In this document: piece after piece, positions 46,902 through 56,301 of the stretch
How the letters are laid out: the number at the start of each line of letters is the position of its first letter
Position numbering within the stretch: position 1 is the first letter of the stretch
Origin: Brevibacillus sp.
GTDB taxonomy: Bacteria; Bacillota; Bacilli; Brevibacillales; Brevibacillaceae
DNA: 64,000 nt
Reading direction: 5' to 3'
Assembly: GCA_017656235.1 (NCBI GenBank)
Contig: JACDOF010000001.1
Location: 992,001-1,056,000 of the forward strand
Translations under genes and position numbers: made by a program
Notes under the pieces: generated by a model
Databases searched by the model: none
The model's input: the letters and a program-made list of their open reading frames with translations, nothing else
Told to the model about the DNA's origin: nothing

Positions 46902-47885
46902 TTAAAAATAGGCAAGTTCGCGCATCGCCTCCAATACCTTTTCCGGTGTCAACATGAAAAACTTCTCCAGCGGCGGGCTGTACGGCATCGCTGGAATGTC
47001 CGGACCGCACAGGCGTTTAATCGGCGCGTCCAGGTCAAACAAGCAGTGCTCGGCGATGATTGCGGCCACCTCGCCGCCAACGCCCCCTTCCTTGTTATCT
47101 TCGTGTACGATCAGCACCTTGCCCGTTTTGGAAGCCGCCGTGATGATCGCTTCCTTGTCCAAGGGGTAAAGCGTACGCAGGTCGAGAACATGGGCGCTGA
47201 TTCCCTCTTCAGCCAGTTTTTCCGCCGCCTGCAGAGCAAAGTGCAGGGTCAGTCCGTACGAGATGACCGTGATGTCGTCTCCTTCTCTTTTCACGTCTGC
47301 CCTGCCAATCGGAACCACATAGTCGCCATCCGGCACTTCTCCTTTGATCAGGCGATAACAGCGTTTGTGTTCAAAGAACAGCACAGGATCGTTGTCACGG
47401 ATTGCCGCCTTGAGCAAGCCCTTGGCGTCATACGGCGTAGAAGGAGCGACCACTTTTAATCCGGGAATGTTGGTAAACATCGCCTCAACGGATTGCGAAT
47501 GGTAGAGTGCGCCGTGCACTCCCCCGCCGAACGGCGCCCGGATCGTGACCGGGCAGTTCCAGTCGTTGTTGGAGCGATAGCGCATTTTCGCTGCTTCGTT
47601 TACGATCTGATTGACCGCCGTCATGATAAAATCGGCAAACTGGATTTCGGCGATGGGGCGCATCCCGTACGCTGCCGCGCCAATGGCCACACCGGCAATT
47701 GCCGACTCGGCCAGGGGGGTATCAATTACACGTCCCTCGCCGAACTCCTCGATCAGTCCGTTGGTGGCCCGAAACACCCCACCGCGTACTCCCACATCTT
47801 CTCCCATCACAAATACGCTCGGATCTCGCCGCATTTCTTCCTGCATCGCTTGTGTAATGGCCTCTATAAATGAAATAACTGCCAT
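46902..47885 (-). CDS. bkdAB: Branched-chain alpha-keto acid dehydrogenase E1 beta
   Basis: The beta chain of the thiamine-diphosphate-dependent E1 component. The 327-residue protein has GEDVGVRGGVFRAT (28-41) and the transketolase C-terminal domain. With BkdAA it decarboxylates the keto acids of Leu, Ile and Val. It lies 15 bases after bkdAA. A pyruvate dehydrogenase identity is less likely because the operon includes leucine dehydrogenase and BkdR. Confidence 0.95.
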   Translation of the reverse strand: MAVISFIEAITQAMQEEMRRDPSVFVMGEDVGVRGGVFRATNGLIEEFGEGRVIDTPLAESAIAGVAIGAAAYGMRPIAEIQFADFIMTAVNQIVNEAAKMRYRSNNDWNCPVTIRAPFGGGVHGALYHSQSVEAMFTNIPGLKVVAPSTPYDAKGLLKAAIRDNDPVLFFEHKRCYRLIKGEVPDGDYVVPIGRADVKREGDDITVISYGLTLHFALQAAEKLAEEGISAHVLDLRTLYPLDKEAIITAASKTGKVLIVHEDNKEGGVGGEVAAIIAEHCLFDLDAPIKRLCGPDIPAMPYSPPLEKFFMLTPEKVLEAMRELAYF

Positions 47886-47900
47886 TCCCGCTTGTCCCCC

Positions 47901-48902
47901 CTACCTCTCGTAGACGTGATCCAGCGCCGATTCCGGCATCGGATACGGCGCGTTCTCCGCATATTCCGTCGCCTCGTCCACTTCCGCCTGTACTCGCTGT
48001 GCCATCTCCTGTTCCATTTGCTCATCCATTACCCCGGCTTCTTTCAAATATGCAGCAAACCGCGGGATGGGATCTTTTTTGCGTGCGTCTTCCACTTCTT
48101 CCCTGGTCCGGTAGGTCCGGTCATCGTCGTCACTGGAATGGGGCACCAGCCGGTAGGTGACGGCTTCGATCAAGGTTGGACCTTCCCCGGCGCGAGCCCG
48201 TTCTACCGCCTGTTTCATCGTTTCATAAACGACAATCGGGTCGTTCCCGTCGATGGTGATCCCAGGGAAGCCGTATCCAGCGGCGCGATCCGAGACGCGT
48301 TCGCAGCCCAGCTGCTTGGCAAGCGGCACAGAGATGGCATACTTGTTGTTTTCGCAAAAAAAGATGACGGGCAGCTTGTGCACTCCGGCGAAGTTGGCCC
48401 CTTCATGAAAATCCCCCTGATTGCTTGACCCCTCACCGAACGAGGTGAACACCACCAGATCCTTTTTCTGCATTTTTCCGGCCAGAGCAATGCCGACGGC
48501 GTGCGGGACCTGGGTGGTTACCGGACTGGAACCGGTCAGAATGCGGTATTTCCTGGAACCGAAGTGTCCCGGCATTTGCCGGCCGCCGCTGTTCGGATCC
48601 TCCGCCTTGGCGAACGCCGAGAGCATACAGTCGCGCGCGGTCTGACCAAACACCAGGACCATGGCCAGATCGCGATAGTACGGGCAAAGGTAATCTTTCT
48701 GTCTGTCCAGGGCAAATGCCGCCCCAACCTGGGCCGCTTCCTGCCCCTGGCAGGAAATGACAAACGGCACTTTCCCCGCACGGTTGAGCAGCCACTGCCG
48801 CTCATCAATGCGTCTTGCCAAGAGCATGTAATAGTACATGTCAAGCACCTGCTGATCCGTCAAACCTGCTGCGGTATGACGGTTACGCGTCGATTTCGTC
48901 AT
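47901..48902 (-). CDS. bkdAA: Branched-chain alpha-keto acid dehydrogenase E1 alpha
   Basis: The alpha chain of E1, 333 residues. The thiamine diphosphate motif runs from GEGSSNQGDFHEG (156-168) to NN (185-186); the usual GDG is GEG here, as in other Bacillales BkdAA proteins. The phosphorylation-loop region HSSDDDDRTYR is present. Followed by bkdAB after 15 bases. Confidence 0.95.
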   Translation of the reverse strand: MTKSTRNRHTAAGLTDQQVLDMYYYMLLARRIDERQWLLNRAGKVPFVISCQGQEAAQVGAAFALDRQKDYLCPYYRDLAMVLVFGQTARDCMLSAFAKAEDPNSGGRQMPGHFGSRKYRILTGSSPVTTQVPHAVGIALAGKMQKKDLVVFTSFGEGSSNQGDFHEGANFAGVHKLPVIFFCENNKYAISVPLAKQLGCERVSDRAAGYGFPGITIDGNDPIVVYETMKQAVERARAGEGPTLIEAVTYRLVPHSSDDDDRTYRTREEVEDARKKDPIPRFAAYLKEAGVMDEQMEQEMAQRVQAEVDEATEYAENAPYPMPESALDHVYER

Positions 48903-48923
48903 GATAAAGCCCCCCTCTTGCGA

Positions 48924-50345
48924 TTAACTGTGAATCGGGTTCCCCTCTACCGCCAAAGCCGCTTCCCCGATTGCCTCCGACAGCGCCGGATGCGGGTGGA
49001 TGGCATGACCGAGTTCCCATGGAGTGGCATCCAGCACCATCGCCAGGCCGGCTTCCGAAATCAGATCGGTTACATGGGGGCCGATCATGTGCACCCCCAG
49101 CAAGTCATTCGTTTTGGCATCGGCGACCAGTTTGACAAATCCGTCGTTTTCCCCAAACACCAACGCTTTTCCCAGCGCCTTAAAGCTGAACTTGCCCGTC
49201 TTCACCTCGTAGCCGCGCTGTTTTGCCTCCGCTTCACTCATGCCCACGCTGGCCAGTTCCGGTCGGCTGTACGTACAGCGAGGCACTTTGCCGTAGTCGA
49301 GCGGTTCAGGGGAGTGTCCCGCCATGTGTTCCACTGCGATGACCCCCTCCCGGGAAGCGACATGAGCTAACTGCAATCCGCCGATGCAGTCGCCGATGGC
49401 ATAAATATGCGGCTCTGCCGTCTGATAAAACTGGTTGACCGCTATCGCTCCCTGATGCAGCTTGATTTCGGTCGCTTCCAGGCCCAGATTCTCCACATTG
49501 GGCTTGCGTCCCACCGAGACAAGCAGTTTCTCGGCTGTAAAGGTTTGTTCGCGCTCTCCAACCGCTGCGGAGATCGTCACTGCGCCGTCATTTTTCACCA
49601 GCGTCTCCGGCAGCACTTTTGCCCCCGTGATGACATTGACTTTCCGCTTCTTGAGCAGGCGGGTCATCTCCCGGGAGAGATCTTCGTCCTCCTGCGGCAG
49701 GATTCGGGAGGCGTATTCCAGTACCGTCACCTCGACGCCAAAATCCCGCAACATGGAGGCCCATTCAATGCCGATCACCCCTCCGCCGACGATCAGCACG
49801 GATTGCGGAAGCTGCGTGAGGGCAAGTGCCTCATCACTGGTAATGACGTACTGGCCATCCACGTCAAGTCCGGGCAGCGTTCGGGGACTGGAACCGGTCG
49901 CAATCATCAGAAAACGCGGCACAATGATCTCCTGCTCTCCTTCAATCGTTTCGACGCGTACCGCTCCCGCCTGAGGCGAGAAGATCGATGGCCCCATTAC
50001 CCGCCCCAAGCCTTCAAACACCATTATGCTGCCTTTTTTCATCAGGTACTGAACACCCTTGTGGAGTTGATCCACGATCGCCTGTTTGCGCGCCTGTACT
50101 TTGGAAAAATCCAGGCGAACGTTATCGGACAGCACGCCAAATGACGCGCTTTCTTTCATTGTCGCATACACTTCTGCGCTTCTCAGCAGTGCTTTTGACG
50201 GGATGCAGCCGCGGTGCAGGCAGGTGCCGCCCAGTTTCTCCTTCTCGACAACCGCAACGCTCATTCCGAGCTGAGCGGCGCGAATGGCTGCTACATACCC
50301 ACCTGTACCGCCGCCCAGTACAACAAGATCAAACTCTTGAGACAT
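48924..50345 (-). CDS. lpdV: Dihydrolipoyl dehydrogenase of the BCKDH complex
   Basis: The E3 flavoprotein reoxidises the lipoyl group and passes electrons to NAD. The 473-residue protein has the FAD site LGGGTGGYVAA, the redox disulfide GGTCLHRGCIPSK (C42, C47), the NAD site GGGVIGIEWA and the C-terminal HPHPALSE (H452, E457). The ATG at 50345 follows AAGGGGG. Its place inside the bkd operon marks it as the branched-chain-specific lpdV. Confidence 0.95.
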   Translation of the reverse strand: MSQEFDLVVLGGGTGGYVAAIRAAQLGMSVAVVEKEKLGGTCLHRGCIPSKALLRSAEVYATMKESASFGVLSDNVRLDFSKVQARKQAIVDQLHKGVQYLMKKGSIMVFEGLGRVMGPSIFSPQAGAVRVETIEGEQEIIVPRFLMIATGSSPRTLPGLDVDGQYVITSDEALALTQLPQSVLIVGGGVIGIEWASMLRDFGVEVTVLEYASRILPQEDEDLSREMTRLLKKRKVNVITGAKVLPETLVKNDGAVTISAAVGEREQTFTAEKLLVSVGRKPNVENLGLEATEIKLHQGAIAVNQFYQTAEPHIYAIGDCIGGLQLAHVASREGVIAVEHMAGHSPEPLDYGKVPRCTYSRPELASVGMSEAEAKQRGYEVKTGKFSFKALGKALVFGENDGFVKLVADAKTNDLLGVHMIGPHVTDLISEAGLAMVLDATPWELGHAIHPHPALSEAIGEAALAVEGNPIHS

Positions 50346-50392
50346 CGTAAAAAATCCCCCTTCCGAAGATGGCCTGCCCCCATCATATCTGT

Positions 50393-51484
50393 TCACCTTG
50401 ATAAAATCGACTTTTCATTCCGTATAAACATGCTGCGGGACCGGGCGACACGGGCGATTCGTTCTTCAGCCATACGGTCAGCCGCTTTGTACGAAGGTAT
50501 CCCGTCGCGCTCGGCGATCTCGAAAACGAGCAGGATGTTGTCGTAAATGCCCTCCACTTTCTTCAATGCCCGCTCGCGATTATACCCATGTAATTCGTCG
50601 GCTACATTAATCAATCCTCCAGCATTGATCACATAGTCCGGGGCATAGATGAACCCTTTCTCATGGATCAGGTCTCCATGGCGCTCTTCTTTCAATTGGT
50701 TGTTGGCTGCTCCGGCAATCACTTTGGCCTTTAACAGCGGAATCGTGTCGTCGTTGATGACCGCCCCCAACGCGCAGGGTGAAAAGATATCGCACTCCAC
50801 ACTGAATATTTCACGGACTCCGACCGCTTTGGCGCCAAAGTCGGTGACAACCCGGTTGACATTTTCTTCATGAATGTCTGTCACTACCAGATAGGCGCCT
50901 TCTTCATGCAGATGCTTGCAAAGGTTGTAAGCGACATTGCCCACTCCTTGTACGGCAACCACTTTACCTGAAAGGTTGTCGCTGCCGAACGCTACCTTGG
51001 CTGCCGCTTTCATCCCGCGGTAGACTCCATAGGCGGTGACGGGGGAAGGATTGCCGCTGGACCCGAATGCCGGCGAAACACCGGTGACATAATCGGTCTC
51101 CTGGTGTATCGCGTCCATGTCTGCCACAGTCGTCCCCACATCTTCAGCGGTGATGTACCGGCCGTTTAGTCCTTGAATAAAGCGGCCGAACGCACGAAAC
51201 AGCGCTTCACTCTTGTCTTTTCGCGGGTCACCGATAATGACCGCCTTGCCTCCGCCCAGATTAAGGCCGGCTGCAGCGGCCTTGTAGGTCATGCCACGCG
51301 CCAGGCGCAATGCGTCGATGATCGCCTCCTCTTCAGAATCGTACGTCCACATCCGGGTTCCGCCCAGGGCAGGGCCCAGTGTCGTATCGTGTATGGCAAT
51401 AATCGCGCGCAGTCCGGACGCCTGATCCTGGCAAAGCAGAAGCTGCTCATAATCGTAACGCTGCATGTATTCAAAAATCTGCAT
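50393..51484 (-). CDS. bcd: Leucine dehydrogenase
   Basis: This NAD-dependent enzyme deaminates leucine, isoleucine and valine to the keto acids used by BCKDH. The 363-residue protein has the Glu/Leu/Phe/Val dehydrogenase signature [11 protein letters not shown] with the catalytic lysine K80 and the NAD site GVGNVAYNL. The ATG at 51484 has GGAGGG upstream. First gene of the operon behind a sigma-54 promoter. In B. subtilis ptb precedes and buk follows it; neither is here. Confidence 0.96.
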   Translation of the reverse strand: MQIFEYMQRYDYEQLLLCQDQASGLRAIIAIHDTTLGPALGGTRMWTYDSEEEAIIDALRLARGMTYKAAAAGLNLGGGKAVIIGDPRKDKSEALFRAFGRFIQGLNGRYITAEDVGTTVADMDAIHQETDYVTGVSPAFGSSGNPSPVTAYGVYRGMKAAAKVAFGSDNLSGKVVAVQGVGNVAYNLCKHLHEEGAYLVVTDIHEENVNRVVTDFGAKAVGVREIFSVECDIFSPCALGAVINDDTIPLLKAKVIAGAANNQLKEERHGDLIHEKGFIYAPDYVINAGGLINVADELHGYNRERALKKVEGIYDNILLVFEIAERDGIPSYKAADRMAEERIARVARSRSMFIRNEKSILSR

Positions 51485-51573
51485 CGTTATGCCCTCCGTA
51501 CCAAAGTTTCGCGTTGACGCCGCTCGCATAATACATATAGGGTGTACCGTCACTACATCCACTATGTACCTTC

Positions 51574-51589
51574 TGCAATCGGTGTGCCA
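51574..51589 (-). promoter_or_regulatory. Sigma-54 (SigL) promoter of the bkd operon
   Basis: Minus-strand TGGCAC, five bases, TTGCA: a perfect -24/-12 element. It agrees with the adjacent sigma-54 activator gene bkdR. Confidence 0.95.
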
Positions 51590-51603
51590 AATCCGGCAAA
51601 GAA

Positions 51604-51617
51604 TGAAAGCGCTTTAT
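51604..51617. promoter_or_regulatory. cre-like CcpA site in the bkd control region
   Basis: TGAAAGCGCTTTAT matches the cre consensus TGwAArCGyTwnCw at 13 of 14 positions. It lies just upstream of the -24 box, so CcpA could block activator contact. Confidence 0.6.
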
Positions 51618-51645
51618 TTTACAGTTCTTTCTCCATTCAGCAAAA

Positions 51646-51693
51646 ACAAAACGCGCAAAAGGTTGCAGAGGACTGCAATTCCTTGCGCGCAAG
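51646..51693. promoter_or_regulatory. Candidate BkdR upstream activating sites
   Basis: Two inverted repeats, TTGCAGAGGACTGCAA (51663-51678) and the perfect palindrome CTTGCGCGCAAG (51682-51693), with a further CGCGCAAAA at the left edge. They lie about 75-105 bases upstream of the sigma-54 promoter, a normal distance for an enhancer-binding protein. Confidence 0.65.
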
Positions 51694-51738
51694 ATATTGC
51701 ATACCTTGTTTTTGTTACCATAATGTTCGTTACGTAAC

Positions 51739-53811
51739 CTAGCGGCTGTCAGGAGGAACGTGAATCCCCCCCAATTTTTCCATTTTGTAATACAGGCTGC
51801 GCACCGAGATGCCCAAGCGGCGAGCGGCCTCCGTTCGGTTCCCGCCGCAATCTGCCAATACCACTGCAATATGGGCTTTCTCCGCTTCCTCCAGCACCTC
51901 TTTCAGCGGCTTTGTGCTGCTCACCGGCCCTCGCCCGCGCTTTCCCGCCGGCTCATCCCGCTTCTGATCGAGCGCCGGCAGATGTTCCGGACGAATACTC
52001 GTCTCGCTGTACTTCATGTTGATCATTGCTCGTCCCAGCACGTTCTCCAGTTCCCGCACATTGCCCGGCCAGTGGTAGGTGGAGAGAATGCGCAGGGCCT
52101 CATCGGTGATCTCCTTCACATTTCGTCCGTACTCCTGATTGTGCTTGCGCAAAAGGTGCATGGCCAACGGCTTGATATCTTCCCTGCGCTGCCTGAGCGG
52201 CAGGATGTGAATCGGCACCACATTCAGCCGGTAGTACAAATCCTCCCGAAAGCGTCCCGTCTGGATGGCCGATTCCAGATTCACATGGGTCGCCGCGATC
52301 ACCCGCACGTCGATCGGCGTCGGCTTGCTTCCGCCGACGCGGACGATCTCTCGCTCCTGCAGTACCCGCAGCAGCTTGGCCTGCATGCTCATCGACAGCT
52401 CGCCGATCTCATCCAGGAAAATGGTACCGCCGCTGGCTTCTTCAAACAACCCCCGTTTTCCGCCGCGCCGGGCGCCGGTAAAGGCGCCCTCTTCATAGCC
52501 GAACAGTTCACTTTCCAACAGCGATTCCGAAATCGCCGCACAGTTGACGCGGATGAACTGGTTGTACTTTCGCCCGCTGGCATTGTGAATGGCATGAGCA
52601 AACAGTTCCTTGCCCGTTCCGGACTCGCCTCGCAGCAGCACCGTGGCCGGAGTCAGCGCCGCTTTCCTGGCCTGCTCAATCGCTACCCGCATCGGCTCGC
52701 TTTCCCCAATGATCTCTTCAAAGGTGTACTTTGCCTCCAGCGTGCGAATGATCCGGCGCGCTTTTTCCAATTCCTCCGTCAACGTTTTAAACTCGGTCAC
52801 GTCGTGAATGACGCCGACGCTTCCCTTCAACACCCCGTCCACCATGACCGGCGCCACATTGACAATGACGTCCTTGCGCTTTGGACCAAGCTTCATCGGA
52901 ACGCCGCGTACGGGTTTTTTGGTTTTGAGCACCTGCATGTGCATGCTCTCACCTTCGGAAATGTCGACAGTGGCCGGCTTGCCAATCACATCCTCCGCGG
53001 TAAGCCCGGTAATTCGGGTGTAGGCAGGATTAATCAACAGTCCATTGCCGTCTGCATCGACGACAGAGATCGCTTCGTCCGAGCAGTTGATGATCGCCTG
53101 CAGCATGCTTTTCAGTTCTTTCAGATCCGTTACTTCTTCGGCCAGACTCATGATTTCGGTAATGTCGCGAAAGACCGCGATCGCTCCGACCGGTTCCCCC
53201 CGCTCATCGCGAACGGGCACACGGTTGGTAATGATTCGTGTATGATTGGGAAGCACCTGCTCCTGGTTCAGTTCCGGCTGGCCGGTTTTCAACACGATAT
53301 GCAGACGTGTGTTGGGGATGCTTGTCTCTGCCTTCGTGCCCAGCACTTTCTTGGCAGGAATGCCCATCAAGCGCTCTGCTGCCTTGTTAAACAACGTAAT
53401 GACGCCGTCGGTATTGACAGCAATGATTGCATCGTGGGTGGAGTTGAGCATCGTGTCATACTCCCGCTGGCTGTTGGTCAGTGTGGCGATCAACCGTTCC
53501 CGTTCCTGGATCAGACGCATGATCAGGCTGGCAAACGTGCCAGGAATCAGCACCGTCTTGTCCGGTTTTTGGCGCAGGATCGCTTCATAGGTGGCCTGAT
53601 CGCCAGTCGCTTCCAGGATCACATCGACATCCTGCAGGTAGAATTGATAATCGGTTCCCACTTCTATTCCCAGCTCTTTGGCCAGCTTGATTCCAGGCGC
53701 GTCAGGTCGGCGGTCGACCATCGCCACTACCTGAATCTGTTCCATCTTTTGCAAAACCTGCAGAAGAGCAGTGCCGCCACGGCCGGCTCCCACAATCAGC
53801 AATCTGTGCAT
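51739..53811 (-). CDS. bkdR: Sigma-54-dependent activator of the bkd operon, BkdR
   Basis: A 690-residue enhancer-binding protein. The order is: an N-terminal Rossmann-like domain (about 1-110, VGAGRGGTA at 7-15), two PAS domains (about 115-225 and 235-345), a sigma-54 AAA+ domain with Walker A GESGTGKE (395-402) and the GAFTGA loop (442-447), and a Fis-type helix-turn-helix (about 658-682). B. subtilis BkdR is of the same length and senses branched-chain amino acids. The gene lies directly upstream of the operon with the sigma-54 promoter. Confidence 0.95.
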   Translation of the reverse strand: MHRLLIVGAGRGGTALLQVLQKMEQIQVVAMVDRRPDAPGIKLAKELGIEVGTDYQFYLQDVDVILEATGDQATYEAILRQKPDKTVLIPGTFASLIMRLIQERERLIATLTNSQREYDTMLNSTHDAIIAVNTDGVITLFNKAAERLMGIPAKKVLGTKAETSIPNTRLHIVLKTGQPELNQEQVLPNHTRIITNRVPVRDERGEPVGAIAVFRDITEIMSLAEEVTDLKELKSMLQAIINCSDEAISVVDADGNGLLINPAYTRITGLTAEDVIGKPATVDISEGESMHMQVLKTKKPVRGVPMKLGPKRKDVIVNVAPVMVDGVLKGSVGVIHDVTEFKTLTEELEKARRIIRTLEAKYTFEEIIGESEPMRVAIEQARKAALTPATVLLRGESGTGKELFAHAIHNASGRKYNQFIRVNCAAISESLLESELFGYEEGAFTGARRGGKRGLFEEASGGTIFLDEIGELSMSMQAKLLRVLQEREIVRVGGSKPTPIDVRVIAATHVNLESAIQTGRFREDLYYRLNVVPIHILPLRQRREDIKPLAMHLLRKHNQEYGRNVKEITDEALRILSTYHWPGNVRELENVLGRAMINMKYSETSIRPEHLPALDQKRDEPAGKRGRGPVSSTKPLKEVLEEAEKAHIAVVLADCGGNRTEAARRLGISVRSLYYKMEKLGGIHVPPDSR

Positions 53812-53842
53812 CCCCTGTCACCTCTCTTACCTCTCCTTCTCA

Positions 53843-53870
53843 ATTGTACCCCATTTTGTTTGGTGGACAA
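53843..53870 (-). promoter_or_regulatory. Sigma-A promoter of bkdR
   Basis: Minus-strand TTGTCC, 16 bases, TACAAT, about 30 bases before the bkdR start. Its -35 box overlaps that of the divergent DUF2627 promoter. Confidence 0.6.
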
Positions 53871-53892
53871 GGGCATGCCGATGTCTTAAGAT
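53864..53892 (+). promoter_or_regulatory. Sigma-A promoter of the DUF2627 gene
   Basis: TGGACA, 17 bases, TAAGAT on the plus strand, 35 bases before the start codon. Confidence 0.6.
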
Positions 53893-53927
53893 GTATGGTA
53901 GCGCCAAAAAAGGATGTGACGACGACG

Positions 53928-54194
53928 ATGCTGGGCCAGAAGCTGATCGCCTTGCTGATTATGGTGATACCGGCCGGGATTGCGGTTTGGGGCATCAAGT
54001 TGATGCGGGACGTCTTTTACCTTGCGTTTGACCCGTCCTACACGGGGGGATCGCTGTGGGGACAATTCCTGCTGGGACTCGTCTTGTTTGTCGTTCCGGT
54101 GCTGTTTATCGGCGGTTTCATATTGCACCATGACCGGAAGCGGAATCGCGTCCAGCCCCGCTTCATGAAACGGGACCCGGACGAAGAGGAATAG
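53928..54194 (+). CDS. DUF2627 family small membrane protein (YqzF-like)
   Basis: An 88-residue protein with two membrane segments (about 5-25 and 45-66), beginning MLGQKLIALLIMVIPAGIA, and a basic then acidic tail. It resembles B. subtilis YqzF, which also lies beside bkdR. Function unknown. The start is not certain: AAGGA lies about 13 bases upstream of this ATG, which is long; a GTG four codons earlier is the alternative. Confidence 0.82.
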   Translation: MLGQKLIALLIMVIPAGIAVWGIKLMRDVFYLAFDPSYTGGSLWGQFLLGLVLFVVPVLFIGGFILHHDRKRNRVQPRFMKRDPDEEE

Positions 54195-54202
54195 GGTATG
54201 GT

Positions 54203-55072
54203 TTATGTCGTTCTGCCCCACTCATCAAGCCGCCTGAGCAGGGGAACAGACTGAATGACCCGTGAAAAGGAAATCACCTCCGCCAACAGCTGAAGGGCTG
54301 TCAGGACGAGCAGGATCAACACCTTGATCCAGAACGGAAAGACCATCAGACAACCGAATCCGAGCAAAAAACCGAGGTAGTTTGCCCCAGCGTCACCCAG
54401 CATGACTTCCCCGCGCGCATCATGCCGAAAAAACATGACGGTGGCACTCAGCACAGGCAGTACCCAAACCCAGACGACCAGTGATGAGAACAGTGCCGGA
54501 ACCGCTGCCATGCCTGTAAAACCTGCCAGCCAAAACACCTTGATCGCCCTTGTGGGCCGCAGGTCAAACAAATTGATGACATTGCAGGACAAAGCGAGGA
54601 GAGCGGTGTGTACCACCAGTTCCGCGAGTGACCCGGAGACGGCAGCACTGATGAGGAGGGCCGTCAGCCCGCCGCCGACACATTTGACCAATCCGCTTGT
54701 GATCCGTCTTTCGCTCCATAGTGCGCAGAGATGCCCACGAAAGCCCTTCACCTCCTTTTCATCGGCCCGGTCATCCTGCCACCCCAGAAGCAGCATCAAG
54801 AGAGAGCCGCACAAAAACACCCCCATTTCGCGGGGCTGAAAGGCGCTTATCTTGACGGCCCAGCTGATCACCGTCAGGGTCAACAGAGTGAGCGTCACAC
54901 AGCCGGCAATCAGCAGTCCTCCGGAAGTAGGAACCTGTCTGCCCCGGTAATTTTGCCGGATCAGCCTGTGCCGTTTCAAACTTTCAATGAGTCGCCGGTA
55001 ACCCAGCCGGTGCAGGAGAGCCGGAAGCAGTGCGGACAGCAGCAGCAGTGCAAACAGCTCTACTCCTGTCAT
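54203..55072 (-). CDS. MraY/WecA-like membrane glycosyltransferase (family 4)
   Basis: A 289-residue protein with nine or ten membrane segments. It belongs to the family that moves a sugar phosphate from UDP-sugar to undecaprenyl phosphate. The first acidic motif is present (GWQDDRADE) and so is GDAGANYLG, but the central NxxNxxDGxDG motif of MraY is replaced by NVINLFDLRPTR. This fits a divergent MraY-like subgroup in Firmicutes. The sugar and acceptor are unknown. ATG at 55072 overlaps the previous stop codon (ATGA). Confidence 0.82.
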   Translation of the reverse strand: MTGVELFALLLLSALLPALLHRLGYRRLIESLKRHRLIRQNYRGRQVPTSGGLLIAGCVTLTLLTLTVISWAVKISAFQPREMGVFLCGSLLMLLLGWQDDRADEKEVKGFRGHLCALWSERRITSGLVKCVGGGLTALLISAAVSGSLAELVVHTALLALSCNVINLFDLRPTRAIKVFWLAGFTGMAAVPALFSSLVVWVWVLPVLSATVMFFRHDARGEVMLGDAGANYLGFLLGFGCLMVFPFWIKVLILLVLTALQLLAEVISFSRVIQSVPLLRRLDEWGRTT

Positions 55073-55749
55073 GTCCGAACCCCTTCTTTCCACTTTTGCC
55101 CCAGCGCCCGGCTAATTGCCACGAACTCACGACCGCGGTGCAGGAATCCGCTCCAATCGTTACCCGTGTACCGATGAGAAAAGGGTACGGGTATCTCTTT
55201 TACCACAAAACCTGCCCGCAGCGCATCAACGGTTAAGCCCACCTCTATTCCAAAGCCGCTGTCCAGCTTGCCCGCTGCTTCCAATACCTTTCGCCGCACG
55301 GCACGCTGACCGGACAACGGGGCCAGCGCCCAAAAGCCGGTCAACCAATAAATGCCCCGCCGCGCCAGTCCCTTGGCCAGCCCCAATCCGATCCTGCGCG
55401 AGGGGGCGGGAAGCTGTGCGATAGCCATGTCACATGTACCGCCCAGCACCGGCTGAATCAACCGGTTTGCTTCTGCGGCGCTTTCCCTAAGATCGGCGTC
55501 CAAAAATACCACGATGTCGCCGCAGCAATCCCGCCATCCTGTCATCAGGGCTGCCCCTTTGCCTTGATTGGTTTCATGCACAAGCACCCGGTCGGCCCGC
55601 TTCGCTGCCAGCTCGGCGGTTCCATCACAGCTGCCATCGTCCACGACGATCAGTTCATCACAGGGAACGGACCGCCTGATCGCGTGCAGTGTGTCGGTGA
55701 TGTACGCTGCTTCGTTGTAAGCGGGAATGACGATGCTAACTTTTTTCAA
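55069..55749 (-). CDS. Family 2 glycosyltransferase
   Basis: A 226-residue cytoplasmic or membrane-surface GT2 enzyme with VSIVIPAYNEA at the start, VVDDGSCDGT (36-45) and the metal motif DADLR. It resembles dolichol- or polyprenyl-phosphate sugar synthases but has no C-terminal membrane segments. It overlaps the MraY-like gene by four bases and the steB gene by 14, so the three are likely made together. The product may be a lipid-linked sugar; which one is unknown. Confidence 0.82.
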   Translation of the reverse strand: MKKVSIVIPAYNEAAYITDTLHAIRRSVPCDELIVVDDGSCDGTAELAAKRADRVLVHETNQGKGAALMTGWRDCCGDIVVFLDADLRESAAEANRLIQPVLGGTCDMAIAQLPAPSRRIGLGLAKGLARRGIYWLTGFWALAPLSGQRAVRRKVLEAAGKLDSGFGIEVGLTVDALRAGFVVKEIPVPFSHRYTGNDWSGFLHRGREFVAISRALGQKWKEGVRT

Positions 55750-56293
55750 TCTCCCACCTCATCTCTTTCATCAGCAGCTGGACATTTTCCAGCAGCTTCC
55801 ACTGCTTGGCCGGCGAGTCGGGCACCGTCTCCATGTGCAGCCACTTGCATTCGGCTGGGAGCGAGGACACCCATTCCGGCCGTTCCTTGCCGAACAACAA
55901 CAGCGGGTAGCTGTAATCAGACTGCCCGGGCTGAAATGGCACCGCTTCCACCCCGACAGAAGAGAGCACGCGATCCAGGTTGTGCAGTTCAAGATCCAGC
56001 GGACGCCAAACATACACTTTTTGCCCCTGCAGGTCATCCGCATAGCGGGCAGCCATCAGGTGGATGACCTCTTCATTGCTTCTCTCCACCTGCACGATCA
56101 GCTCGTTTACCTGTTGTTTCAATTCATTGTTGCTCTTAAGCGCGTTGTTGTACTTCTCTTCCAAGCTGAGCAAAAATTCCTGCTGGCGGGCCGCAAACCA
56201 GGACTGACCAGCCGTGCCTCCAAGCAGAATACCAATACCAAGCGCCAAAAAGATGGATGCAATTGTAAGCAGGTGATAGCGAATATGGATCAT
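55736..56293 (-). CDS. SteB-like membrane protein (MctB/copper transporter family)
   Basis: A 185-residue protein with a short N-terminal cytoplasmic part, one membrane segment (about 7-28, with ALGIGILLGG), a coiled coil (about 38-78) and a small outer domain. It is in the family named for mycobacterial MctB, but the partner gene steA next door indicates a SteB-type division role rather than copper transport. The ATG at 56293 has AGGAG five bases upstream and directly follows steA. Confidence 0.78.
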   Translation of the reverse strand: MIHIRYHLLTIASIFLALGIGILLGGTAGQSWFAARQQEFLLSLEEKYNNALKSNNELKQQVNELIVQVERSNEEVIHLMAARYADDLQGQKVYVWRPLDLELHNLDRVLSSVGVEAVPFQPGQSDYSYPLLLFGKERPEWVSSLPAECKWLHMETVPDSPAKQWKLLENVQLLMKEMRWEIEKS

Positions 56294-56301
56294 CTCGTCT
56301 C

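Noticed and set aside
51760-53889. 709-codon open frame on the plus strand across bkdR
   Set aside because: It mirrors the bkdR gene on the other strand, has no recognisable domain or ribosome-binding site, and such antisense frames are common in GC-rich genes.
55736-56293. Copper transport function for the MctB-family protein
   Set aside because: There are no metal-binding Cys or His clusters, and the steA partner points to a SteB-type role instead.
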